Below are positions 45,472 through 57,356 of a DNA stretch of 64,000 bases, one piece after another. The DNA is from Amoeboaphelidium protococcarum (Eukaryota > Aphelidiomycota > Aphelidea): positions 868,001-932,000 of the forward strand of contig JALECJ010000005.1 in the NCBI GenBank assembly GCA_023515745.1. The letters run 5' to 3'. The stretch's first letter is position 1. Every line of letters starts with the position of its first letter. The translations under genes were made by a program, and so were the position numbers. The notes under the pieces were generated by a model, which worked only from the letters and a program-made list of their open reading frames with translations, was not told the origin of the DNA and ran no database searches.

Positions 45472-48400
45472 TCAACGCCTGCCTGGCACTCCACATATCT
45501 TCATAATCTCAACGACGGTACGATCCAAGCTGTGACAATCAACTGAGAAATCAGCGTCACACGGCACATTCTACACTTGTGATATCTGGAGATCGAACTT
45601 CGGCACGGGATCATTAAGCGGAACAATGTTCACCGTCTAAGTCATAAGAGCCTTCTGTGTCAGCTTATAGATTATACTACTGTACGCCAGGCCGGGTGAT
45701 GAGAATCCCACAGCGGGAATGCCCAGGTGAGCACCGATTATAAACGCCAAACCACCGCCCATAGAGTGTCCGGTCAACATCACCTTAGTAGACGATCCAA
45801 TGACGTTATCTCTCGGGTCTTTGAATATAGGTCGGTTGGTGAATGGAATCTTGAAAATGGATAACGCTCCATCCTACTCCTGGTCAGAACCATCACCATA
45901 CAGTTTATCTCTCACCCTATCTCTCAGAGTTTCGTGCTTATCATCGACTACACGCGTGACTATCTTTTCCATCTCTCCCCAGTAAATCAGATTAGGATAA
46001 CTAGCAAAATTAGATATGAGTGCCACTGTATAGCTTACTGTCTACACTGGCCACAAGTTAATCAAAGTGCCGAAATAAGAACTAGATTGTAGTAGGAACG
46101 GAGTAAACCACAGGTACAAATCTTGAAATATATCCTCCAGATTCTGCGTACCTCTTATAGCCATAACAGACACATTAGTTCGCTGGTGTCTAAACTCGAT
46201 AAATCTGACACCAGTGACAACCTCGATGTTGCTGTAATTTTAAGCAGTTCTGTTAAATCCTGGTGGTTGATCACGAATACTTGGTCCCAGGTTGTACAAT
46301 CCAACATCCCATGCGTCCAACTACGGATCTAATCTAATTCTCTCCAGTGCCGCCTCTCGAGTCTACTGATACGCTGCCATGGACATTATGCCAAGATCTG
46401 TGAGTGTCAGATCTTCTCTCGTATACTTCAGTGTGCACATTGGAGTGGAACTGTAAAATGTGGCATTAGATCCGGAATTTAACGAGCTTTGAGCATTACT
46501 AGTGGTCGGTGGTGTACCTCTGAGAAGATCCAAAAATTACTTATTAGCATCTTCTCCACGAGATTGGAAATTCGCATTCATAATTCCGGCGGCAATACTT
46601 CCAACAAAACACAATAAGAGCATTACCAATATAATGCAAGCGTTCCTTGATGCACGCTTCTTACTGCGCTCTTGAACACGCAACGTATCTTTATGACTCC
46701 AATACCATTTACCTTCGCGGTAATCCAATTCATAAATGGCCAGAATTAGAGATGCAGTAAATGTGAAAGATCTGAAATAATACTATCCATAGACTGCGAC
46801 AGATAGTTGAGCACACTGCACGAGGAACATTATGGGCGATCTGATATATCTAGGCATTGGGAAGATGAAAGACAGGTCTTTCAGTATCGTGAGGCCAAAA
46901 AACGCGGCGCATATATTGATCATTTTCTACACTGGGATATCGGATAGATGACGTGCTGCTGGAGGCTTGTTACCATCATAAGATCGAACATCAGTCAAGT
47001 CCATGTACATAAGTGCGACAAACCCAGTGGCAAACAGTAAGGCTCTGAAGACAAACACCAATAATACCTGAGGGAAACATCTCTCTCCATAAAAGTGACC
47101 ATCCCACTCAGAACCATGCGGGGATTGGGGACTCTATTAAGAGCGGTGATTGAGTAGATTATCTGAACTGCTATTATTATTCAGATCACTGTTGCTGGTG
47201 ATACCAATTAGCCCACTCTCAGTACTTCCTACCAACGTCTCTTCACTGTCATTCTAAAGTAATTAAAGAGGAGACTAAGACTATTACTATTACTGTAGTA
47301 ACTTCTTCTTCCCAAAGCAACAGTACAACAACCTGCGTCTATACCTAACCACAAAAGCGATAAAGGCCAGTGAAAGACAGACAATTTCAACAATCAGATC
47401 AGGTCGGAACAGTGTGAATATATTGGAAGCAACAGCGATACACGCGGACCACACCACAACTCTCTCCATCCAGACATCGACTAGATTCCTACCCAGATCA
47501 TTACCAGTCGATGCCAGATAGGCGACCAGCATCTGAGGCAGAACGAGTTCATTCCCAAAGGCGCCCATAAATATGTTCTTGATAAAGTTCAAAAATCTCA
47601 ATATACGTCTAGCCCAATTAACCAATATGATAAATGCAGCAGATACAATGGTGAGCAGGGCACAGAACACGTTGATGATGGTCCAATACCCATAGATGGC
47701 AGCCACAGTGATCAGCGGCGCACCAACGAATATAAGAATCGACAAAATCAGAAATGTAATCTTGAAAAAGGTGAGCCATGAATGAGGATCATCATACTCC
47801 ACTTATTTACCAGTCGCCTTGGTATAGATCCAATCAATCCACCTCACATAGAACATATCCCGCCGTCCACCACCGAACTTCTGCAGCCACACCAGACGCA
47901 TCAATCTAATCACAGTGCCTAGCAGTGAACGATAGAAGGCGAACAGAATGGATGAAAAGAAAGTGAATGCCAGCACCACAATGTATATGACACCAGATGT
48001 CTAGAAGGCAACGTAGCCAACATTCACAAAGATACAGATTGTGATGCAGGTGATAAAAGAAAATCCAGACAGAAGATAAAACACCTCAAATAGCTTCACC
48101 AGACCAGAGAGTACAACATCCCTAGAAATCACGACACTTGGTCCAAAAAAAGTTTCGCCATTAGCATCAGATCCATCACTATTATTATTGTCAGTACCAT
48201 CATCACCACCGGAATTGAGCTTAGCCTTCCCATCTTAATTATATTACAGAGATTAGGCTTAACTGTCCATAGAGCCAGATTTAATTCGCCCAAATACTCG
48301 AGTGCTTGCCGGCGAGCTTATAATCTCATTCAATTCATCAGTGAAGCCTCTGTCAATATGAAGTGGAGCAGGTTTGACTGAGGGGAGCGATGAAGCAGAA

Positions 48401-48540
48401 GATGATGATTAGACAGGTAAAATGTCATCATTACTATTATTATTAGTATTACTATTACCAGCAGTAGATATCTATTAATCATTAGTAGATGGATCGCGCT
48501 TCCACCCGGATCGGAAACTGCTACTAAAAACTCTCGTCAT
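45472..48540 (-). CDS. Multi-pass membrane class 3 lipase
   Basis: 1022 codons, ATG 48540 to TGA 45472. A disordered Ser/Asn-rich N-terminus (about 130 residues), then a membrane domain with about 8-10 hydrophobic helices (residues about 150-620, for example HSWLTFFKITFLILSILIFV). The C-terminal alpha/beta hydrolase has the nucleophile elbow TGHSMGGGLAFIIGAHLG near residue 930, IPAVGFSSPGL, LNDPVP (catalytic Asp) and CHSLDRTVVEIMKICG (catalytic His) near the end. This matches the fungal membrane-bound class 3 lipases, distantly like diacylglycerol lipase. The substrate is not determined. Confidence 0.85.
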
Positions 48541-48609
48541 TGTGCCCAAGATTAGTGCCGATTAGAATAGCCACTCTAAAGACTAGTTGCAATTCAAAGC
48601 AATAATAAA

Positions 48610-49656
48610 ATGCAATTATGCAGTGTGTATCACAGGAAATTATACAGAGCGAAAGAGAAACAACAAACCAGATGTTGTTACTTAATCAAGGAGATTCAAA
48701 AAGAAATTCAGACCGCGTTCAGGGGTTACTTTGACCAATCCAACGAGCCACACAAGGGGCTCTACGCAGACGGCTTATTACTGTCTTCGAAAGGCATCGC
48801 TGAAGATATTAGAACTAAGCAGACTAGACTGTGTTAAAAAATCAATAGAAAGCATTAGCCACCTTTTAGATAATTTATACTGAAATAACTGAAAATGGAC
48901 TTGCAAATAATTGAAGCTAAACCTGTTCGCGATTATGGGATATTCAATGGTACTCATAGCTTGGAGCCTTGCTATGAAAAGTTGGACGCGTGCGAAGAGA
49001 AGTGTACCTCGCAAGATAAGTTCTCTTTCGATAACTCCTGCCTCTTAACACAGAGAGATGGATACTATAGCACTAATGCGCGCTGTTTGTGTTTGGACAA
49101 GGAGAATGGGGTGAAGCCAGTGCCATAGATCATGCCAGAACTTCAATCCTATTGCTACACGAAAACTCTGAGATATGATCACGGTCGCCCTACTTTTGCT
49201 GATTGTAACTATATGCAGACGGACACGGTTAAGGTGTTATCTGCATCGTCTTCTTATCTTCAGCCTGAGGACTCTCTTGTTGGTTTTGTGTCTTAGGGAT
49301 TTTTGTCTAATGGGACGCGCTTGGAGTACAACGTTGGTGTTCAGTGTATGAACAGTGAACAGGCTTGCAGTGACTTTTGCTAGGATTTGGGCTTGGATTG
49401 GGATATTGGTGTATGTCGTCCGCGTTATTACTTTCTGATGCCTGACTTTATGGGCGCCGAGTATAATAAGGTCATTAGTTCATGCAATTGTGTCAATGGA
49501 GCATCTGGACATTTGCAAACTATTGCAGGACATGAGCTGGATCCTGCAGCGCTACTCATTGCCATGTTTGTGATTCCCTTAGTAGTGTTCATAATAATTA
49601 TGATACTAGCTGGAAAGATCAGAAGACCTTAGTACGTGTCTAGTCTGAAGATTTGA
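48610..49656 (+). CDS. Cys-rich type I membrane protein, unknown
   Basis: The frame is open from ATG 48610 to TGA 49654 (348 residues), but the more likely start may be ATG 48895 (MDLQIIEAKPVRDYGIF), since sequence before it is basic and not secretory. The ectodomain has many Cys (CYEKLDACEEKC, CLCLDKE, CADSDFC-like QACSDFC, CNCVNG). A strong helix (AALLIAMFVIPLVVFIIIM) and a basic tail end the protein. No cleavable signal peptide is obvious with either start, so a missed upstream exon is possible. Not assigned to a family. Confidence 0.6.
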
Positions 49657-49779
49657 AATCGAAATAATTTTAGGTGAAGATATTAATTTTAATACATATG
49701 GAAATGAAAATTTTATTTTTGATTTGACATGTCTTAAGCGATTTCTTTGCCTTTACTACTGGCAACTACTTGTCACCCG

Positions 49780-51420
49780 TCATTACCATAATGACGCGTA
49801 ATTTCCAACTAGACCGCATTGTAAAGGCCCGCCTCCGCAAAATAACTGACTTCCCGAGGGATCAAATTCCATAGTGTATACAGCGTTCGGTATACTCTGA
49901 CCGGAAAAGTGCTAATGATAGATTCTATTCTATTCCAGATAACCGCTACCGGTCTGGAAATATTCTCCGCCATTGTCACCGCATTACTAAAACTTGCCAC
50001 CTCTCATATCATACAATGATATTCTCCCACAACCGCCGCCAACTAATAGAATATTGTTGTCTGGTGTCCATGTAAGTGAGCGTACACCGTAATTGTTATC
50101 ACGCGACTCCACCGTCTTGATCACTCCATCAGCGCATCGTGTATCGATAAATGATACATGGGATTGAGATCCTACTGCATATAATGTACTCGGATAAGAG
50201 CTTTTTGATTGAGACTTGGTGTATCTTCTACCAGACTGCCGAGCATAAAATTTGTATTGAGTACTATCTTGATTCACACTGTCCAAGTGTTAATGATCAA
50301 CTATGGTTTTGGTGACGGAGAGACATACAGTTTCCTGAGAGTGAACAAGAGGCGACCGTGAAATACATTTCATTGTGTCAACATCCCACAGCTTGACTGA
50401 CGCGTCCGTGGATAGAGTCATGAACTACTGATTCCAGCGATCATACTTTATATCTCTCACCTTGTCATTGTGTGCAAGATACAGCTTTTCAGGTGCAACA
50501 ACAGGATAATTGAATCGCCGCGATAAACTACTAGTGTTGTCGCCACAATCATCAGCAGCAGTGCCACTTTGATTTTGACTTTAGTAAATGTAATCTGAAA
50601 TTCGGCATAATGCAATTTTCTAATCTCTCCCACATGTTATAAAGTGCTTATCGCTGACGAAACAGCTGCCAAATATAACATCGTTATGACCAGACTTTTA
50701 CTGATTAGTACCAAAGAGACACAGTGGTTCCAATGTCACGGCCGAGTATAATGCAATGTCTTTCGGGTCACTACCACTGGCGATTAGAAATTTTCTGCTT
50801 GGATCGAGACTAATCGTTCTTACACCACTACTAATTAAAGCAAAAGTATCATCAGGTCGAGCCAGACGGCGCATCGGATCTTTGTTATTGGAGATTAGAT
50901 CAATTTAAATTGGCGTCTGCAGGCTGTCCTGTGTATTTATCACCATGAGCTTGCTGCATTTTGTTCCAATCACTATATGACTGTCATTAATCCACTGCGA
51001 GGCGAATATCTTGTCGCATTAAGTGCTCATGACATTTTCCAACTTTCTCTCCTATAGTGACCCTGAATAAGCATCACTAATAATCCTTCGATATTCCGCA
51101 TTTTTAGATATACTATGGCCCTGAACTTGGCCCTGCTTTCTTGCCCGAAGCAAATCACTAATTGATATCTCACTTTAATCATCATCATCATCATCATCAT
51201 CTGTAGCTTGCCAGTATGAGCTATTACTCACGAGATTATTACTATTTGCACTTGAGACATTTGATTAATGCCGTGGCCTGGAAAGATTGTTTAAACTTTT
51301 AGCGATGAGATCAGATTCTTGCTGATGATCTGCAGAAGATCGCGTCCCTGAAGCTAAAAGGGTGAGCTTCTAAAGGGCGCTAGTCATCTACTACGAATAC
51401 TAGTGTAATATCGAAGGCAT
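49780..51420 (-). CDS. DCAF12-like WD40 substrate receptor
   Basis: 546 codons, ATG 51420 to TGA 49780. After a disordered head with an Asp run, the order of blocks follows DCAF12: DKIFASQWINDSHIVIGTKC, TISLDPSRKFLIASGSDP, DIALYSAVTLEPLC, then a HFITCGRDG-type repeat, LTWTPDNNILLVGGGCGRI and the distinctive end NAVYTMEFDPSGSQLFCGGG...GLVGNYASLW. DCAF12 is a substrate receptor of the CUL4-DDB1 E3 ligase reading C-terminal degrons in animals. The function here is inferred from that family. Many TAA/TAG codons; no intron. Confidence 0.85.
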
Positions 51421-52321
51421 ACTTATATATTTTTTTGCTTTAAATTATAAAAGTATTAATCAATGATGAAAATCAAGTCATATAATTATGTGTCGCTATG
51501 TGATCAAAATGTTTATATATAGCACTACAACGCACATACCAGTTGGATAAGGAAGATGGATGGGCTTTAAAACAAGTACATATTATACGGGTTCTGATCA
51601 TACTTTTGAAATGCGAAGACTTTAAGTTCAATATATTCTTGCGGGATCAATTGGCGTGATTGCATGGCCGAACCTGAGGTGAGTACCATGGAGCTCTAAA
51701 GATGCCGGCTGCAATTAACCGAGCCTGTGATGCAGCCTTCTAGCCTGGTTCTAGAATGTTCCTGCAAGACAGTGGCTTTGAGTGAGAATAAAGCCCTCTC
51801 TAGCGGTTGACTGACAGACCTGCAGCATTGATGACAGCAAACCACGAAAACTTATTGAGCGAACTACATTTTATGGTTCCCATCAGCCGCAAAAGTTATG
51901 CTGCTTAGCTAGTTGCCTACATTACCCAAATCACTACCACCTGTGTTGTTACTACAGCAATGACGCCTTCGATGCTTCAATTGGTGTTAATGTGTACAAA
52001 GATGAATCTGTGGTCAACCTGACAGCCAATCGCAATGAAGTGCACTTAATGTCCAAGCTGTTTATGCTGGCTGACATGAACTCACTAACTGCTACTAGCA
52101 TAATTAAACTTCCATTTTAAACTTTAAGACACATAATTGTAAGATACTTCAACCATGCTGGGCAGCCGTGTGAAATTCCGCCATTACTTACGAAGATCCT
52201 ACACTACGATATCTTGAGCCTCATACCTCCGGTCTAAACTGATCCGAGGAATTTCATCCGCAAACCAATTGCGCAATATGACCTCCATAGCGTCAAGAGA
52301 TCCATACACGGTTCTTTTCAT
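51421..52321 (+). other. Open region with a possible small BTB/elongin-C-like gene
   Basis: A plus-strand frame is open from about 51825 past 52320. It contains VYKDESVVNLTANRNEVHLM and IIKLPFQTLRHIIVRYFNH, which weakly recall the Skp1/elongin C fold (strand, helix, then LPxxxLxxIxxYF). A candidate first exon is MAEPE at 51664 followed by gtgagt. The frame then runs into the antisense of the caspase gene, so the true 3' end is unclear. I cannot confirm a gene. Confidence 0.25.
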
Positions 52322-53449
52322 TCACAGCAACACAGTGTGCAAATTGTTTCGATCAACCACCAAATTCCTTGCCAGCGGCCACAAAGTCACATAGCATTAC
52401 TTATTTAAGTGGAGAAAATCTAACAACAACTCGGGTAATTCGATCAACAGCAGGGTGGAATCAACGGGCAAAGCAGCAAGAACCGAAATAGGAATATTAC
52501 TTCTTGCCACTAACCAATTGGTGAGACTGCTGACACAATCATCACTCGGACTTTCAGCAAGGTGGAACGCTACCAACACAACTGGCAATTGAGTTGGCTT
52601 TTCTACTAAAGAGACGACAACCGCATCATTTATAGGCTTTGAGAATGAGATTGGTAGGCCCTTGCCTTGATGCTTAACAAATAAGCGCGGGTACTGAGCC
52701 ACCAACTCACGTTCATCGTTAACCTTTGCCACGATATCATCCGTGGCAAAATCTCCCCTACTGGCAGAAAGTTCCTTTACCGCTTTACAAAACGCCTGCG
52801 TAAATGTCTGCCCATCATCTCTGGTATTAGTCGAAATTCCGTTTTCAGTCGTGGCAGCAATGAACTCAACCCTTCCACTCTTTGCAATATTTCCTCGTCC
52901 ACCAACTGCTGCACAGCATGAATCAACAACCATGAGGACATCCAGCAGAGGATTCGCGCGAGAAGCACGCATCAATGCATCATTTATGATTGTAAAATCT
53001 CTCTGCGTCTTGCAAATGCCATCTTCCTCTGCCTCTTCAAATCTAGCAGTCAGAATGAGGGAGGATGACGTAGAAGACTCGGTAGCATGCCCGGAATAAA
53101 AGAAAATGAACAATGTTCGCTTCTACTTATCCAATTACATCCTGGTCTCGTTGCATGCTGTCAACCAATCTTCATAATCTTCGTCGTCCTCCTAGATGCT
53201 GTATATACACTAAGCTTTACACGCCTAAAATAGTGAAGACATCGTTTCGCAGAACAGCTTGCAATCTTGATCACTTCCTGTATCATCTGTCTTCCAGCGG
53301 CAACAGAAAATGGCCACTTCATCGTACTTGTCGCTTAACGACCTCTGAGCCTCATGTATAGCCTAATCCAGCTGAATCTTTACTTCTTGAATACTCACTG
53401 CTTTGGGAATGACTGACAAGTGCGTGCTTGGTAGCTTTTATAGTTCCAT
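52322..53449 (-). CDS. Caspase-like (clan CD, C14) protease
   Basis: 375 codons, ATG 53449 to TGA 52322. The p20-like core has a hydrophobic strand ending in the catalytic His (LFIFFYSGHATE, near residue 125) and the catalytic Cys in DVLMVVDSCCAA (near 185), with FIAATTENG as the next strand. The N-terminal part has WKTDDTGSDQDCKLFC and an acidic EDDEDYEDWLTAC segment; the C-terminal 130 residues (PINDAVVVSLVEK onward) resemble the beta-rich tail of fungal caspase-like proteins. There is no prodomain with Pro repeats or zinc finger as in type I metacaspases. Residue preference (Asp or Arg/Lys) cannot be told. Confidence 0.8.
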
Positions 53450-53669
53450 TAGGTATTATAATTAAAGAGTAGTTGTGTAAGTTGATAAATTTCGGCTTGT
53501 AAAATTACTAACGGTCCGCACAAATTGGCTACATTGTGCGGTAAAGGAGAATTTTCTGCGATTTGGCAAATGACGCGGCACGCATTTCGGGCGAGAAGTT
53601 ACAATCAGGTGCAGACAATAAATTATACATGCGAATAGTATAGTAAAAAGATAATGCATTATGTCATAG

Positions 53670-55387
53670 TCATATTTATTATAGCTCAGTCTCATGCACG
53701 ATTCTTATCTTCTTTGACTTGCCGTCACATTGTGAATCCACAACAATACATCCCTAGAACGGCAGTTTATCAGTACACAAAAGAGAAGCAGGCGGCTCTT
53801 GATCTAGATTGGGCGCAGCGTTGATAACATTAGCCTGACCATATGCACTCTACAGGAGTCTCTTACTTAAGGACACTTCAACGCGTGGAATACGCTCCAA
53901 GTATAGAGACTCGCCATTACATGGAAAGTGGCACTATAAGCCAAAGTCTCGTTTAAGCTCATCACTCAACCGGCTCATCTTGTCCGCTTCACCGTGAACA
54001 AGTACAACATGATTAGGCCGTGTGTTCCTAATCAGCTGCTTTATACCTCTGGCATCTGCATGGGCACTGAACGACATGTGCTTAATCTAACACTTGACTT
54101 CCGTGATCTGACCATCCAACTCAATCTACTTTTCCCCTCTCAGGATTCTAGCTCCTACAGTTCCGGGCACACAATACCCAGGCATAATGATCATGTTATC
54201 AGGATTTGGAGCCCATTTTTTGAACACCTCCAGCGAGAATCCAGCATGCAACATACCAGGAGATGCGAATAGAATAGCAGGCCCGTGATCATCTGCAGCC
54301 TGAATACCAGGAAACTGCTTAATATACTTGAAATCAAACTTGTCCACACCGAAATTCATACTCAAATTAGAGTGTGTCCAATTAGAGTACATTTGATAGT
54401 ATATCATTGACCGCGCCGTCATACCTGTACTATAGTACACAGGATAAGTTAGACCCATCTTGGCCCAAAACTCCTCCACAAGGACACATAGCTCCTGTGC
54501 ACGTCCAATCGCAAACGTTGGAATCAACACCTTACCTCCTCTTTTGACACATTCATAAATCTTATTCAGGAAGTCCCGCTCACGTTCCCGCTTTGAATTA
54601 CGAACTGTGGTGGCATATGTGGATTCAGTGATCAGCACATCAACACACAGCGGCTAGTACATTGATGGAATGAAAGCTGCACCAAGATGTCGGTCGGGAG
54701 TAGTGTTATAATCGCCCGTATATAGAACAGACATTCCATTATAGGACAGATGAAACATGACAGCTCCCAGAACATGACCGGCATAGAATGCAGTAATGTC
54801 CACACCAGCGACGGTGATTGTCTGATTACAGGTCATTGTCTTTACTTTGAGCATACAGTTGCGAACATCAGCGGGTGTGAACATTGCATCTTTTGTATTA
54901 TTATTATTAGTATCGTTAGACTTGGCAATTTTATCTGCAGATATTCGCCTAAAATCGTCCAAAAGCATGGGAATTATTGCACGTGTTGGTGCAGTCATAT
55001 AAACTGGGCCATCATATCCACACATCTCTGTCATGTACGGCAAAGCGCCACAGTGATCCAAATGAAAATGGCTGATCAGCACCGCATCGATCATCGCTGT
55101 CAAATCTCTACTCACAACTCTCTACCCGCTCTTTAACTACTACGTGTCTATATCTGGAGCAATGTATGAAAAGTCGGGAAATCTACATGGTATCAGTATA
55201 TGATTCAAAGTCGTTGGATAGTAGAGCAAAACAACCTGTAGATAAATACATACCTTCTAATGTCATCGTAGCCCATATGCATACCGCAATCAAGCATAAT
55301 GTTCTTATCGCCAATGGATACCAAAATACACGATCTTCCGACATCTTGACCAGCTCCAAGCGGAGTAATCACAATCTAATCATTCAT
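53670..55387 (-). CDS. INTS11: Integrator complex subunit 11 endonuclease
   Basis: Two exons: 55387-55254 and 55182-53670, with a 71-nt gt...ag intron that splits an Arg codon between DDIR and RFPDFSYI. About 548 residues. The N-terminus [18 protein letters not shown] is nearly identical to INTS11 and distinguishes it from CPSF73. Metallo-beta-lactamase motif: [13 protein letters not shown]; beta-[43 protein letters not shown]; then [15 protein letters not shown]11 is the catalytic subunit of Integrator, cutting snRNA and nascent Pol II transcripts. No INTS11 C-terminal extension beyond family length. Confidence 0.95.
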
Positions 55388-55562
55388 CTTATTGTGCGTA
55401 CAGTATTACTGTCAGCGAAATCTTCGCAACAACCGCGCACGTTCGTTAGTTCTCTCCCTCTTTGAACTTTGACCGTTGTCTTAAAAGTCAAGAGACTTCT
55501 GTGCTTTAAGTGAGGGAAAGAACAAAGGTATCATTAATTACAAGGATTTCTATCTCATAAAG

Positions 55563-56033
55563 ATGATGAAGAATAATGAGAATGCTACAAGTGAGGAAGC
55601 ATCGAAATAGCTATAAGAGATGAGTAGCGATGAACTGGAGCGCCACTTGAGTTCATGCAGATTTGAGTTGATACATTTGCAGAAGGACATTGACAGTTTT
55701 GTGCAGTAACACTCTGATTAGATATGCGGGTAAGAGTTAAACACGTTGGAGGAATAAGTCTCACGGATGTCTCAAGATATTAGCAGGATGGACTTCATTG
55801 AGGCGTTAAAGAGCGATGTCGATGCATATGTTACAAAGTTCAATCAGTGTCGCGATTAAATTGCATAAATGGATCAGATTGTACATTTGCGAAATATTTT
55901 GATGGAAATGTAGTCGTTATTGCAATCTCTGCATTAGCAATAGAAACAAAGCTCACATGGTGTTAATAATGATCAGCAACTATAAGATTTATTGAGGTAG
56001 CTAAAAGTCGTTAATGTTGATGCTATGAATTGA
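55563..56033 (+). CDS. Small coiled-coil protein
   Basis: 156 codons (two adjacent ATG; the first is used) to TGA 56031, with 14 or more TAA/TAG codons. Heptad-like throughout: EEASKQLQEMSSDELERHL, SRMSQDISRMDFIEALKS, MDQIVHLRNILMEMQSLL, then a Gln-rich tail. Size and shape fit small complex subunits (BLOC-1, Mediator, kinetochore), but no signature decides. It is divergent from INTS11, 175 bp apart. Confidence 0.65.
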
Positions 56034-56427
56034 CTCTTCGAATGTGACTGTCTTATCACTACTATAATACTCTAGAATGTTGTCTCTCACTCGCTTTCCC
56101 TCTTCATAGTATGTGGCAATATTGTAATCATTTTCCCTTTACTCATAAATCTTTTTGATGCTCATACAGTAGTTGATTTTTGATAGCGACTTCCTGGCTG
56201 ATAGATAAGACCTAATTAATTCTACCAGTGATATTATCATCTTTCATTATCTGTAACGCGGTCGTCTGCTGGCTTCCTGAAGTGAATACCACCCCTTGGC
56301 TGTAATACAATCAGGGGTAAAGTCTATGCGTGTAATATTTTAGGTCGGTCCAGTCTGACTCTCCTTCTAAAACGTGGTGAATACATAAGGGGTACAATTC
56401 ATCGATTTTCTAGTTCTATCGACTGAA
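56034..56427 (-). CDS. Hypothetical protein, frame broken
   Basis: From ATG 56427 the frame reads MNCTPYVFTTFQKESQTGP... with PDCITAKGWYSLQEASR and hits TGA near 56260. A second frame then carries RSYLSARKSLSKINYCM, IYEQRENDYNIATYYEEGK and VRDNILEYYSSDKTVTFEE toward the 3' end of the coiled-coil gene. Both parts look coding and are probably joined by an intron or a frameshift near 56250. Family not recognised. Confidence 0.4.
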
Positions 56428-56465
56428 TAACTATCATATTCTTAATGATATTTAGAATACGAAAA

Positions 56466-57047
56466 ATGAAAATTAATATCGTATCAGTAGTTTTTATCGT
56501 GTCTGCTGCGTCCGTGGTTGTGGCTCCGGGTACTTATGACTTAAAGATGCAGCCTCTGCTTTCCAGTGGAGAGTCACTATACGACACACACGATGTACAG
56601 AGCGAATAGTCCTCCAGCTGGCTTAGTAAAATGGTGGCTTCCAGAAAAGCTGATGCCATTCTAAGTCAGGCGCGTGTGTAAGCTGAAAAGATTATTGCAG
56701 AGGCCAAGGAGTAGGCTAATCAAGCGGTGTTGAAGGCCTCAGAAGCCTAGAAGTAGATCACTGAACAAGCTGATAAAATGCTAGCTCGCGTTAAGCAGTA
56801 ATCTACAGAGGCTAAAGAGTTGGCTGATCAAATGATATCTGATGCGGAGCGACTGCTGAACTTTGCACGCGCTAATGTTGAATCCGCGCGTATAGGTGGA
56901 GCTGCACCACTTTGCTTGGAATGGTCAAAGGCTGTAGTCTCCTATGAAAATTCAGCAGAAATTGAGAGGTTGTAGAAGAGCGGTCATGAACCATTTTAGG
57001 TTTTACAAGGCTACTATCATTATAAACGTTGCGAAAAGTGGGGATGA
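56466..57047 (+). CDS. Secreted Ala/Glu-rich coiled-coil protein
   Basis: 193 residues. Signal peptide MKINIVSVVFIVSAASVVVA. Residues about 55-145 are an amphipathic Ala/Glu/Gln/Lys helix with repeats of the form AEKIIAEAKEQANQAV, ASEAQKQITEQADKML and AKELADQMISDAERLL, similar in style to apolipoprotein- or ATP-synthase-b-like helices. A C-terminal part with three Cys (APLCLEWSK, KRCEKWG) follows. No family assigned. TAA/TAG give at least eight Gln. Likely extracellular or in the secretory lumen. Confidence 0.7.
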
Positions 57048-57356
57048 AATTGGCTGCTTGCCTTGACGTTTAATGGATTTGGTTATTGGTTTTTTGTAAA
57101 TTGTGCTTTTATTCCCATTATTTCCGCCTTCTTCAACACAATCTAATAAATAAGCAATCATCTCACAAATATCTATTATCATATCAAGTAGTAGATGCGC
57201 ACATTGCCTAATCTTAGCGGTGCGCGACTTCGCATTATAAATTGCTTCCTCAAAAACAATATCTAAGTGTGAAGGTAAAATAACAAAATCATTACTGGCA
57301 ATGGTAGAGGAATAAGTGCTATAGAAGTATACATTTTATGTTCAAGCTAGTATTAA
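57048..57356. other. Convergent spacer
   Basis: About 310 bp between the convergent secreted coiled-coil gene and the ACF1-like gene. AT-rich; holds both 3' ends. No gene seen. Confidence 0.5.

Noticed and set aside
51180-51200. ATC microsatellite as a regulatory repeat
   Set aside because: It encodes an Asp run in the DCAF12-like protein on the other strand.
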